Made by a program: the position numbers and the translations under genes. A stretch of 64,000 bases of DNA from Arabidopsis thaliana (Eukaryota > Streptophyta > Magnoliopsida > Brassicales > Brassicaceae), in assembly GCF_000001735.4 (NCBI RefSeq), contig NC_003076.8, forward strand, positions 25,609,835 through 25,673,834, given 5' to 3'. Below, one piece after another: positions 10,700 through 26,000 of this stretch. The notes beneath the pieces were generated by a model. The model saw only the letters and a program-made list of their open reading frames with translations, ran no database searches and had not been told where the DNA came from. The number at the start of each line of letters is the position of its first letter. Positions within the stretch are counted from its first letter, which is position 1.

Positions 10700-12200
10700 T
10701 CAAATCTGAGCAATGAAAAGTTCATTCCAAGTATCTGGGATCCCTGGTAAGCACCAATGCAAGCAATCGTTGATCGTTGGAGTTGAGGTCACGTTACTTG
10801 CCTTCTTCGGTTTTCGGGGTTTGAGTTTAGACCCTGAGATATGAGCTTCGTCTCTTAGCTCAGAAAGTGCAGTTATGTCAAGAATCTTGATCCTTGTCCC
10901 GTTCACAGCACTCTCAACTGTTGCATCGATCGATCCATCATCCCCTGTGATTTCGCTGCCTCTAGACAAAGGAACCGTGTTGTTACAGTTTCCACCTGTA
11001 TTCCAATCTCCGTTTTTAAAATGCCTCGGAGAAATTGTCCTAAAGAAAGCTTTCAACCGCGGATGCAATGGAAGCTGTGCATCGAGCCACTTCGCAACGC
11101 TGTGTATTGTAAAATCCTTGGCGTTTCTGATATCTTTGAGATATTCGCCTTCGACCTGTGTTCCATTTACATGCATCACCCAATGGTTTCCTTCAATCTT
11201 ACCTCTGTTCCAATGGTGACCAGTGTTTAGAACCAATACATCGAAACGGTGAAGGTAGTTTCTCATGAATGCTGGTGGACGATCTAGATGCATTGCAGTA
11301 AGACTAGGTGGATCTGTATTGTTCATGGGTACCAAATCTGATAAGCTAGCTGACCAATAATACAAGATCGTCGTGTTTGTGGTTGGGAACCGATAAGCCC
11401 AACCATCAGGACGGAGAGCTCCTTTGGCTTTCACCAAACCGTACTCCCATCCCACGTTTTGAACCTCTGGGCTATCTTCACCACCACTGGCCATACACAT
11501 TAGGGATTGAAACTGTTGCCGCCCCAATGAGTCTCCTATAAATGCTATCGTCTTGTTCTGCATTCTAAAAAACAAAAGCAAAGTGGCAGTAAGCAAATTT
11601 GAGATATTTTCAGAAACTTGCTCTGCTACCACATATTCTCATAAAATCCAATATACAGAGAAGGACCATGTATAAGAAGAATGTGTCATTGGAGAAAAAC
11701 TTACATACCTTGTCAAGAAAGTGAATCTGTCAAACTGTGGCATGTTGCAACCTTCTGGCTGCCAACGGTAACCCTCAAATGAGAAATCGGGTCTGCCCAT
11801 TATTCTACATGACCACATGGATGATAACCATTGTTTACATTCAAAACCAGAATACAATGGTCTCTTCCGGTCTTCAACCCATTTTCCCTTTGCAAAGTTA
11901 CAAACTGAATAATAGGAAACCAAAATGTATCAGAAAAACAGACAATGAAATTCTGAAGATAACAAGAGTTCAAAAGTTTCGACCATTATAACCAAAAAAA
12001 TGAATACTAAAAGCTGTGAAGCGCATATAAATACCTGAAGAAGAAGAAGAAGAAGAAGATGAAAACTGACGTTTTACTTCAAAGAGAGAATCACGAAGCG
12101 GGTTTTCCTCAGAAACCAGGAGTATAATGACCAAAAGAATAAGGACGATCAAGGCCAGTGATACACTCCCTCTGAGTATATGACTTTTTCCACCAAACAT
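10700..12200 (-). CDS. TBL14: TRICHOME BIREFRINGENCE-LIKE 14, putative polysaccharide O-acetyltransferase
   Basis: Three exons (12200-12035, 11904-11709, 11564-10700) encode 408 residues, the size I recall for AT5G64020. TBL proteins are Golgi type II membrane proteins that O-acetylate wall polysaccharides such as xylan, mannan or pectin; this member's substrate cannot be told from sequence. A signal anchor of about 20 hydrophobic residues ([16 protein letters not shown]) lies near position 15-32. A run of nine serines then starts the lumenal stem. The TBL domain begins at the [11 protein letters not shown] block, with the GDS nucleophile motif in FIGDSLGRQ at the start of exon 3 and the paired DxxH-type motif in DCLHWCLPG, followed by PDTWNELF at the C-terminus. 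It is transcribed in the same direction as the preceding small gene, 355 bases upstream of that gene's ATG. Confidence 0.93.
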
Positions 12201-14330
12201 CTTAGAGATAACATCAACTCTCTCAACAAAGAAAGCTCCTTGCTATGTTGTTAAGTTCAAGATCCTAAGAAAGACCAGTCAGATAGTGTAACAAAATCTT
12301 GTCAGTCGTTGAATCATTCAAAGACAAAAGAAAAAGGTTTCCTCTTTGTTTTAACAATCAAAATCCCAAATTCTAGCAATTGAATTTTGTATAGTTTTAA
12401 GGATGGTTTCTTCTTCAATCCGAATTCATCCAAATCAGAAAACATAACCAAATCAGGAAATTTGATTAAACCCATGGATAATAAACAGAATTATATCCTT
12501 AAACCCAAAATCAAATATCTAACTAATAAGGTTCTCCACAAAATCGAGCTCGAAGATGATTGAAATCATTTACCGGAAACGATTGATGATGATTGGATCT
12601 TCAACGAGCAAGGATAGTGAAGTGTAGATCTGGAGAGCAAGCAAATTACGAATCCCCCTCCGAATTTGGATCTCTCACATGTTCGTTGGTCAATAAACAA
12701 TATTCATTGTACGAGTGACTCATCAAATTCAACGTTGATGTTTTTTTTTCTTTTCTTGTGTTTGGCTTCTTGAATTTTTCGGCGCAATAAAGTGGTGGTA
12801 ATAATTTGGGTGATTCATGTTCTTTTCGCTTTAACTTTGTTCCCATAAAAAAAAGATACTATAACTGATGCGTTAATTTCTGGATGGTATAATTAGTTAA
12901 TAAATAAATAAATAAAAGTTCTATCTCTTCTTCTTTTACAATAAAACAATCTGAATGGAAAGAATGGTTCAATACCATACCAATCAAACAACCTGTTCAA
13001 TCTTCAAACGAATAGTTAAAAAATTGAAATAAAATATTATTCATCATTTAAAAAAAAAAAAATCATCATAAACAAATTACTTATTTAAATGCATCAAACT
13101 AATCATTTTGTTAATATATCACTTATTCATGTTTACATTTTCAAAACATGATTTCACTATAATTTTTTTATCCATATTAATATCTAATACACGTATTCAA
13201 AATATAACTTAAAACATGAAAGAAGAACAATAACCAACAAAATCTAGTTTATATATATATATATTATTTAGCATTGAATAAAAATCTACTTAACATTACT
13301 TTTATTAAAAAGTATTAACTTTTTGTATATTCAGATAACATATGAATATGTGTGTATTTAGTAGTTGACAAATGAAAACGATGTGTGTCTTTTTAGTATT
13401 ACTATATTCTCCAAGACGTGTTAAGAAAAATAGATGAAATAAGCAAAGACGTGGACATTGGGTCTGTGTGATTTAACAAAACTATAGAGTCTCGATTGTT
13501 ACTAATCGAAAATATTTGGTCTCTCTAAGTAAAATAAATGACCTTTACATCGTTGGAGTGAAATTGAAGGGATCTATATCCCTACATCTTATTTGGTCCT
13601 TCAATATTTTACTTTAATCGTTTTCATGCCAAAATAATAATATCTCTCATCCAAAAAAGGAAACAAATTGTATTGTATCTAATCATCGAATTAATTATTA
13701 CCTTCAAAACATCATAATTAAGACGTATAAATATGGCGAAACTGTATCTTTTAGAAACGTCAAAACTTTAAAAACGCAAGACATGTATCATTTTCACCTT
13801 TCTTTTGTTGTTAATTTAATTTTGGGACATTATGGTAATCGACAAAGAGGTGACAAAAAGATTAGTTCTATGAATAATCAATTATAAAACAAAATTTAAG
13901 CTAGAGTAATTATCAAAACAAAAAAAGCAAAGAAAGAGTAAAGTTTAAAAAGTGTTATATTTTATTTTTTTTGCTTTTAGCTAAAATCATGCCGTAGTAA
14001 CCACTTCTCAACAACTTGATTTAATTTATTCATATCATGATGATATAAAATTCCAATTAGTAAATTATAAAGTCTTAAGCAATTGACTAAACTAGTCTTT
14101 TGTCCAACTAAAATAATCTAAAAATGATTTTAATAAGATTTTCGACCACTACTAAATTCACGGCTACTCCGTACTTCTCTCATTCTCTCTGCTTATTGAT
14201 GAAGCATCTAAAATAAGCAAAATTTATTAATATGTCTTTTGATCACTAATAAAGATTTTGTTGTTGTCATGTGTGTGTAAAATCAAAATCGTAAAGATCA
14301 GAATCAATATTCTCTTGCCACATATATCCT
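12201..14330. other. Divergent intergenic region between TBL14 and PMT26
   Basis: About 2.1 kb of very AT-rich DNA, containing the TBL14 leader (roughly 12201-12650) and upstream sequence for both genes. It has short poly-A and AT dinucleotide runs (for example near 13051 and 13252). The open frames here are short and lack any recognisable family. No mobile element identified. Confidence 0.45.
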
Positions 14331-15130
14331 TTATATATACACCTTTCTCTCCCGCATCTTCAACATATATCCAGTGCCATTGCAATTTTCTCGAGAAAGT
14401 GACGGAAAATGGCTCCGCAGCTGCAAAATTGAGATTCGGATTCTCCCTTCTTTCGTCACTCTCATTCATTCTCGCCTGTATCAGGTCCGCCTTGTGCACA
14501 TTCCTCTCTATTTTTTCCTTGTGTGATTTTTTTTTTTGTTTAGCGTTGGATGATCTCTAGGATGTAGAACAATGGTGATTCTTCCGAGATCTGTTACAGA
14601 TCTACAGTTTTTTTCATAGTTATTGTGTTGATAGATTTCTTGTTTTTGTTCTTGAGGTTTTTTGTTGAACGGCGTTGTTTGTTCCTTGATTATCTTAACT
14701 TGAAATTCTATAGTTTCGTCTGCTTGATCCTTTGTGTTTGCTCTAGGATGTGAAATTCCATGTTGTGAGTGTAACTTTTAGTAGTGATTTTGAAATTTTA
14801 TGTGGCCGTGACAAAGCCACTCGAAGATTTCGTTTCTCGGCGGTATCTGGGTTATACTTTAATGGCGAGGGTTTAAGCAGATCTGCTGACATTAGCCTTT
14901 TGTTTCGATCTGTGTTACAATTACCAATTTGATCTCGTTAGAGAAAATCGAGCTGATATATGCATGCATAGATCTTCAAGAAATTTGATAGTTTTCTTAA
15001 CTACACTTGCCTTGCTGTGTCTTTGGATATGATGATACTGATTTTATTGCTCGCCTAACATCTGTTTCCTTGTTACTCTATCCGTGTAGGCGTACACGCG
15101 TTGTTATCATCTGTTGCTTATATTTGAACC
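14331..15130 (+). promoter_or_regulatory. PMT26 promoter end and 5' leader with leader intron
   Basis: A TATATATAC box lies at about 14332. A leader exon ends at CTGTATCAG|GTCCGC (intron start 14485), and a pyrimidine-rich acceptor ends TCCGTGTAG at 15089, 41 bases before the ATG. I infer a 605-base leader intron. The reading frames at 14258-14560 and 14750-14932 fall in this leader and are not supported as genes. Confidence 0.55.
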
Positions 15131-18100
15131 ATGGCGCAACCAAGGTACACTAGGATAGATAACAGGAGGCCCTCATCAAATTATTGCTCTACAGTGACAG
15201 TAGTTGTGTTTGTGGCCCTATGCTTAGTCGGGATCTGGATGATGACATCATCTTCTGTTGGACCGGCTCAGAATGTTGATGAGGTTTCTCTGGACAACAA
15301 AGATGGGATAAAGAAACAGATGACCCCACCTGCAGAGGAGGGTAATGGTCAGAAGTTTGAAGACGCACCTGTTGAAACACCGAACGAGGATAAAAAAGGA
15401 GATGGTGATGCAAGCTTGCCCAAAGAGGATGAGAGCTCAAGCAAACAAGATAACCAGGAAGAGAAGAAAGAAGAGAAAACTAAAGAAGAGTTTACTCCAT
15501 CCAGTGAGACGAAAAGTGAGACCGAAGGTGGGGAAGATCAAAAAGATGACTCCAAGTCAGAAAATGGTGGTGGAGGTGATTTAGATGAGAAAAAAGATTT
15601 GAAAGACAACTCAGATGAAGAAAATCCTGACACAAATGAAAAGCAAACTAAACCAGAAACAGAGGACAATGAGTTGGGTGAGGATGGTGAAAACCAAAAG
15701 CAATTTGAGTCTGATAACGGTGAGAAAAAATCCATTGATGATGATAAAAAATCCAGTGATGATGATAAAGAAAACAAGACAGGCAACGAAGATACTGAAA
15801 CCAAGACTGAGAAGGAAAACACTGAGACAAATGTGGATGTTCAAGTAGAGCAAGAGGGTCAATCCAAAAACGAGACCTCAGGTGATCTTTCACCTCCTGG
15901 GGCACAATTAGAGCTACTGAATGAAACTACCGCACAGAATGGTTCATTTTCAACCCAGGCAACAGAGTCCAAAAATGAGAAAGAAGCTCAGAAGGGTTCT
16001 GGTGATAAACTTGATTACAAATGGGCACTATGCAATACAACAGCAGGACCTGATTACATTCCCTGTCTCGATAATGTGCAAGCCATTAGGAGTCTTCCGA
16101 GTACTAAACATTACGAGCATCGTGAGAGGCATTGCCCAGACAGCCCACCCACCTGCCTTGTTCCTTTGCCTGATGGATACAAGCGGCCAATTGAGTGGCC
16201 CAAAAGTCGAGAAAAGGTCTGTTGAATCTGTTCTCTTTCCCATTTAGATATTTTAATTTGCTAAGAACCTAATACAACCATTTTCATTTACGCAGATCTG
16301 GTACACCAACGTCCCTCATACCAAGCTTGCTGAGTATAAGGGGCATCAAAATTGGGTTAAAGTTACCGGTGAGTATCTAACTTTTCCTGGTGGAGGAACC
16401 CAATTCAAGCATGGTGCTCTTCATTACATCGATTTCATACAGGAGGTTGGTATTCAGATGTAATTCTTTTGTTAGAAAGTCTGAATTGGATTACTGCTTT
16501 GTATAATGGTTTTATTACCCATACACATGTTTCTTTTATGCATCCACTTGTTTTCTACTCCCTTATTTTGTTAGAAAGCCTGAATTGGTTTGTACTTTGA
16601 TTACTTTAGGGGTAATATTTGTGCTTATGAAGTTCCCCTTCTGTTGAAACTTTGATTTACAGTCTGTCCCTGCTATTGCATGGGGTAAACGCTCTCGTGT
16701 GGTCCTGGATGTTGGATGCGGTGTTGCAAGCTTTGGAGGTTTCCTCTTTGACAGAGATGTGATCACTATGTCTCTTGCACCTAAAGATGAACATGAAGCT
16801 CAGGTGCAATTTGCTCTTGAGAGGGGCATTCCCGCCATTTCTGCAGTTATGGGCACGACAAGGCTACCTTTCCCTGGCAGAGTTTTTGACATAGTTCATT
16901 GTGCTCGCTGTAGAGTGCCATGGCACATTGAAGGTTAGCAACATAGCCACAATAGATATAGAGTCTTTGAATGGAAACTCCTCCTGGATCTTAAGTCTTA
17001 ACAGTCTCTTTCGAGTGATCCGTCAAACTTTTTGGTATCTGTTTCTGATGTTTGTGTGCACAATACATGGGCAGGTGGTAAACTTCTCCTGGAGCTTAAC
17101 CGTGTATTGAGACCCGGTGGGTTCTTTGTGTGGTCTGCTACTCCTGTTTATCAGAAGAAGACCGAAGATGTTGAAATTTGGAAAGGTTGTGAAAAAACAT
17201 TATCCTTCTTTATCTAATTGCATTGGATCAGGTTTTCTCACACGTCATGTTGGCGACTTTTGCAGCTATGAGTGAACTCATTAAGAAGATGTGTTGGGAA
17301 CTCGTATCCATTAACAAGGACACTATCAATGGAGTAGGTGTTGCTACTTACAGAAAGCCAACTTCAAATGAGTGCTACAAAAACAGATCAGAACCGGTGC
17401 CTCCAATTTGTGCAGACTCTGATGATCCAAATGCATCTTGGTATATTTCTTTTTCAGATGTTAATTACTGTGCTTAAAGAATCAGCTGGTCTAGGTTAAC
17501 GAATACATGTTTTGATGTGTGGTTTTTGTAGGAAAGTGCCGCTTCAAGCATGCATGCACACCGCGCCAGAAGACAAAACGCAACGTGGATCTCAGTGGCC
17601 CGAACAATGGCCAGCGAGATTAGAGAAAGCACCGTTCTGGTTATCAAGTTCCCAGACTGGAGTTTACGGAAAAGCAGCACCAGAGGATTTCAGTGCTGAT
17701 TATGAGCACTGGAAACGCGTAGTGACCAAATCATACCTTAATGGTTTAGGAATCAACTGGGCATCTGTTAGAAATGTGATGGACATGAGAGCCGTTTATG
17801 GAGGGTAAGTAAAACATGCTTTCCTCTCCGCTTTCAATTGAATTCAAATAATATAAGGTCAATCAAGAAACACTGTATTGATGTTTCCTGCATCTTTAAT
17901 GTTTGTGTTGATTCTCTTGTTGCAGTTTTGCGGCAGCTCTAAGAGATCTGAAAGTGTGGGTCATGAATGTGGTTCCAATAGATTCACCAGACACACTTGC
18001 AATAATCTATGAACGAGGACTCTTTGGTATCTACCACGATTGGTGCGAATCTTTCAGTACATACCCGAGATCATATGATCTCCTTCACGCCGACCATCTT

Positions 18101-18423
18101 TTCTCCAAACTCAAACAAAGGTTTGTTTGTGTAACAAAGAGTCTCTGTTTCAAACAACAGAAACATAATACTTAACAAACTCTTTACTTTACAGGTGCAA
18201 TCTAACTGCGGTGATAGCAGAAGTGGATCGTGTTTTGAGACCGGAAGGGAAACTGATAGTTCGAGACGATGCGGAAACAATACAGCAAGTGGAAGGCATG
18301 GTGAAAGCGATGAAATGGGAAGTTCGAATGACTTATTCTAAGGAAAAAGAAGGTTTGCTCTCTGTTCAAAAATCAATCTGGCGACCCAGTGAAGTGGAAA
18401 CACTCACTTACGCTATCGGTTGA
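15131..18423 (+). CDS. PMT26: Probable pectin-type methyltransferase PMT26 (QUA2/DUF248 family)
   Basis: Eight exons (15131-16216, 16296-16445, 16663-16933, 17075-17185, 17266-17440, 17532-17804, 17926-18120, 18195-18423) give 829 residues, as I recall for AT5G64030. It is a type II Golgi membrane protein: a short basic N-terminus, a membrane anchor at about residues 20-40 ([17 protein letters not shown]), then about 230 residues dominated by Glu, Asp, Lys, Asn and Gly. The lumenal domain starts near residue 295 ([21 protein letters not shown]) and carries the SAM-binding motif [11 protein letters not shown], an [10 protein letters not shown] block, [19 protein letters not shown], and a second half with [16 protein letters not shown]. 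Relatives methylate homogalacturonan, but the substrate is not proven. All family blocks are present and splice junctions are canonical. It converges on PSAN. Confidence 0.95.
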
Positions 18424-18889
18424 GAAGACTTACTTCAAGTCCCACTCTTTTTTGTACGTATAAAAACACTCTTATTAACTCCATATCATCCCTTTTTTTG
18501 TTGGTTCGTCTTTTAGGAAGTTCTTTTTTTTTAGCTGTTGAGTCATTTGTTTGTACTATTCGCACATTTTTGTGTTCTTGAAGGTGAAGAACTCTATTGA
18601 GGTTCTTTGGTAAAGTTAGATTACAGTGATATGTGTTACTCTATGGTTTCTTCTATTTGCTTGCATTGGTGTTAACTCCGTAAAACCAACTGAAACTTCT
18701 TCAATGAACATGTATGTATTCAGTCAGGTTTTTTATCTTAGGCTGAACTTAATGCAAAATAATGCATCCTAATCTCTCAATAGAGTTTTAGCTTGATAGA
18801 TTCAAATGGATGCGAGAACTTTCATGAATAGAGAGAGATAGATACATTGTTGGATTTATATAAGAATAGATGAAAACAAACAAAGTTCT
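18424..18889. other. Convergent 3' region between PMT26 and PSAN
   Basis: 466 bp between two stop codons, holding the 3' UTRs of both genes. T-rich stretches follow PMT26 (near 18493 and 18525). No further gene seen. Confidence 0.5.
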
Positions 18890-19575
18890 TCACCATTTCC
18901 AGAAAACATTGGAACCACACTTGTACTTGTCCTTGCCTTCGCATTCCAAAGCAATATCTTCTGAGATAAATGGAACTTTCTGCAAAACAGAAAACGAACA
19001 AGAACATCACAATCTCTTCAAGTTAAATATTATTCCCAAAGAAAAGAAAACGTTGTGGATATTAGACAAACCTTTTGCTTGGCAAGATCTTGGCAGCCAG
19101 TGAAATTCTCAGGGAACTTGCAGCTTCCGAATTGAACAGTGAATGCTCTCGCAAAGTTTGCTCCACTTGTTGCCAATCTCTTCTTATCATTAAGTTCCTA
19201 TAATCAAAATTTCAAAAAATCCAAAACTTTTTAGGATCTTTAGCAATGTCAAGATTGAGGCATTCAAAGACTTACTTTGTTGGTTTTGCTCCTCTCGAGG
19301 TATTCGTCAATGACGCCAGCATTAGCAGAAGCAGAAACAGCAGCAGTGGAGAAGAGTGTAGCTGCTAAGAAAACCATGGCTGATCGTCTTCCATTAGATC
19401 CATCAACATCATCACCAACAACGCGTTGAGCTTTGATCACAGGCATAATCATCTGTTTCTTCTGACCAAACCCAACTGATGAATTCACCAAACCAACTTT
19501 CTGGTTAAGCTCTACCGAGCCAGAGCCAGCAATTGCGTAGCTGCAAGTGAGAACACTCGAGTTCATGGCCGCCAT
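18890..19575 (-). CDS. PSAN: Photosystem I subunit N precursor (PSI-N)
   Basis: Three exons (19575-19276, 19197-19072, 18979-18890) give 171 residues, the size of the Arabidopsis PSI-N precursor (AT5G64040). PSI-N is a small lumenal subunit of photosystem I, needed for efficient plastocyanin-dependent electron transfer. The N-terminus is a bipartite presequence: a Ser/Gly-rich stromal part, twin arginines at GRRSAMVFLAATLFS, a hydrophobic thylakoid-transfer core, and a cleavage site at SASANA|GVIDEYLERSK. The mature part has four cysteines (GSCKFPENFTGC, ALECEGKDKYKCGS) and ends in NVFWKW. Twin arginines directly before the hydrophobic core suggest a Tat-like signal, although PSI-N is known as an exception that uses the Sec-independent pathway without its cofactor being a folded one. 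Single clear start; no irregularities. Confidence 0.97.
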
Positions 19576-19664
19576 TAAAGATGTCTTTTTCTTTTGTTCT
19601 TGAAAAATTCAAGAGTTTTTTGAGTTTGATTGGTGAGTGAGCAAGGAAGAGATTAGATTTTAGT

Positions 19665-19745
19665 ATTAGAGATGAATGAGGATGATGATGATGACGTGGA
19701 CTAAGATGTAATAAGGGATTGTGGTTGGAGTGTGGATAAGGTGAG
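19665..19745 (-). promoter_or_regulatory. PSAN upstream region with light-response-type motifs
   Basis: Within 170 bases upstream of the PSAN ATG are an ACGTGG core (19693-19698, G-box-like) and an I-box GATAAGG (19735-19741). Both element types are common in promoters of photosynthesis genes. A GATGAT simple repeat (about 19678-19693) sits next to the ACGTGG core. Function is inferred from motif class only. Confidence 0.45.
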
Positions 19746-20361
19746 ATTTCCCTTCAGTCCTATTGGCAAAAGTCCAAACCTTTTCTTATTACTCAAAGCT
19801 TCAAGCTTTTAAAGTTTGAGTTTTTCAGATTCTCTCTTCCAAGTGTTTATGTGGTTAGATTCACTTCAGTCCCCACCACACAAACTCTCTCAAAAATCAC
19901 AAAAATCTCTGTTTGGTACTCTGTTTTCTTAGTCTGATCCGGTTTAACTGAACTTTATCCCGGTCAGGTAAAGATTTCGGATTATGACTCTAATTTGGCA
20001 AAGCCTATGTTTCATAGAAAGAACAAAAGAGAGCTTTTACCATTATAAGATTTTATCCTTAGAGAGAAAGTACAGTTAAACAAATAAGAAAAAAAATGAC
20101 CAAAAAAAAAACAGACAAAGAAGAAAATGTTAAGAAAACAGAGCATTGAAAGCAAATTAAAACTGGCCTGATAATGTTACAAGCTCTCTGGTTTGTTCCT
20201 AAGTTTGCTTTGCTGATACATTATAATCTACAAATTTCTTTGTGCCATTTGTTTCGGGAAACAAGAAATGCACGAGGAATCAAAATCTCTGGGCTGTCTT
20301 TCTCTCACCAACTAACCAAATATTGAAGGAAAAAAAAAAAAAAAAAAAAAGGGGAGTTTTC
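19746..20361. other. Intergenic region upstream of PSAN and 3' of ERS
   Basis: About 0.6 kb with the PSAN distal promoter and the ERS 3' UTR. A run of 22 or so adenines ends at 20350, just past the ERS stop. No gene recognised. Confidence 0.45.
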
Positions 20362-23983
<3,622 letters not shown>

Positions 23984-25318
23984 TTAATCGTCCTTAGTCT
24001 GACCGTTGCTTCTTGAGTCATCAGGAATACTAGCTTGAGCTGGAGGAGAAGGAGGATGAGGAGTGGGTGACTGTATCAGATCCTGTAGCTCTACGACTTG
24101 GTCATTGCTCAGGTCAAACATTCCACTGAAATTGCCATCTCCTAAGAACACCGGAGCTTCCTTGTTTACAAAACCATCAGGATGTCTTACCTGTAGTTTC
24201 AGAAGCAATCAAAACAAGTTTCTTTTCAGGAACACTGAAATCTGATTCATCAAAAGCATGATGATGCAGAGACAGACTTACCTCATTATGGTAGTCGAAA
24301 TCGTCGAAAAGTAAACAGTCGTCATTGTCAACAGAAAAGAGATCAAGCATCGAATTTAACTCGCCACCATCGAGAGATACTTGAGGAACCTCAAGAAGAG
24401 GTGAAGAAGAAAAGGGATTGTAAGCTATAACATCACTTGTTAGAGGTGGAAGCACTGTGGCAGTTAGTGGCGGCACATCAGAGACGCAAGATTCTGAGAT
24501 CACTCCTGTCAAACCATCCTTAGGAGCGTACGAGTGTGAGGCCTTAGCAGCTAGACTGGTTTCTTTACTAGGACCAGCTACAAGATGATTCTGAGTATAT
24601 TCTTCTTCCTTATCACTCCAATCCTCTTCCTTAAATGGAGCACCATATTGAGATCCATGTCTTGGTCCAAGTCCATTTTTCTTAAAGAGAACGCAAAGCA
24701 CATAAGTATCCTGCAGGGCACAACAAGCATGTTTAGTAAACTTGCAAGGAATCAAAACGTTAAAAAAAGACAAGAACGAATCGTCATTACCTGAGGAACA
24801 TTCTTTTGAGCCAGTACTTTGTCTTCAAGTCTATATTCATGTATGACCCAATCAGTCCGATCACCGCGAGGTATTTTCCCGTAGTGATAAATCAGAGTTC
24901 TTATCTTCCCAGTGACTTCGTCATTATAAGAAACATCTCTGTCTCTCCCTGTGGTCTTCCAGTAACCACATTCAGTAGAGCGGTTTGCCTTACCGCCTTT
25001 GGGATACTTCTTTTCTCTTGGACAGAAGAAGTACCACTTAAGATCTCCAGTCCCTAGACATGATTTGTCTGTACAATGTAAAGAAACCTCTGTTAGTAAT
25101 CAGGAAATAAATAAGAAAGCATGAAACAGAACAAAGATTTCTGAAAGAATGAGTTAGTTACCGGGTAAATCAGGAGGTTCGAACTTGTAAATGTCGACCT
25201 CAGCAATGGCATCAACTTGGAACTTTTTTCCCATAACTTTCCTCTTCAAGTAGTATCTCACAAGTTCAACATCAGTCGGATGAAACCGAAAACCAGGTGC
25301 CAAGTTAGTTTTCCCCAT
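23984..25318 (-). CDS. NAC103: NAC domain transcription factor NAC103
   Basis: Four exons (25318-25162, 25068-24791, 24710-24282, 24190-23984) encode 356 residues, as I recall for AT5G64060. Residues 1-150 form a NAC DNA-binding domain: [67 protein letters not shown], and [11 protein letters not shown]. Introns sit at the usual NAC positions. The C-terminal half is acidic and Ser/Pro-rich, with [14 protein letters not shown] and a Pro-rich stretch near the end, consistent with an activation domain. In the literature NAC103 is linked to the ER-stress unfolded protein response downstream of bZIP60; I found no clear copy of the expected promoter motif nearby. Exon 4 begins GTAAGA, so acceptor and a perfect donor consensus abut. 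Confidence 0.95.
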
Positions 25319-26000
25319 TGGAAGACAAGGGGAAAACTTTCACTACACTAAGTAACTTCCCTCACCAGTAAAGCAAAAAACTCACAATAACAAGATCTAG
25401 CAGAGACAAAAAGCTAAGAAGAAGAAGAAAACATGATGGTCTGAAAGCACCACAACCTTCCTCTGCTCATATATCCACAGTCACACCAAAGAAACGATGG
25501 ATTCTTCTTGCAGATATCAACAGACATCTGCTGTACAACACAAAACGAAGCACCTACACATAGAAGAAGACACTTTTCAATGAATGGGACTGTAACAACA
25601 AAAAACAAATTCTAGGGCTAATTCTGATTTTGTAATTTTGTTGTAACTGATCAAAATTTGGTAAGCAGATAGATAATCTCCACTGTAGAATTTAATCCTT
25701 TGATCAAGGGGAAGCATCAAAGTTGATGGAGCTAAGATCAAACCCAGAAATCAAAACCCCATTTTCAAGAAACAGAGAAGACGAGAGATTACATCGGAAA
25801 CCAAAACGTACAAGTGAGAAACATTTCCGGCGTTAAAATAAACAAAGAGAGAAGATAAAAGAGAGGAGAAGTCGCACCGGTAGGGGAAGGAGAAGCGGAG
25901 GAACAGAAAACTTTGGTCGGAGGAGAGAGAATGAGAGTATAGCTTGAAGGAGAAGCCAGGGGTAGAGTAAGTGAGTGATGGGGTTTAGGGTTTATATAGA
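25319..26000 (-). promoter_or_regulatory. NAC103 5' leader and proximal promoter
   Basis: A purine-rich stretch on the + strand (about 25840-25980, CT-rich on the transcribed strand) ends near a TATATAGA box at about 25995, where the leader probably starts. The long distance from there to the ATG suggests a spliced leader; I did not fix its boundaries. Confidence 0.35.

Noticed and set aside
15189..15905. Several antisense and shifted open frames of 70-95 codons over PMT26 exon 1
   Set aside because: They mirror the low-complexity acidic coding sequence and have no independent support.
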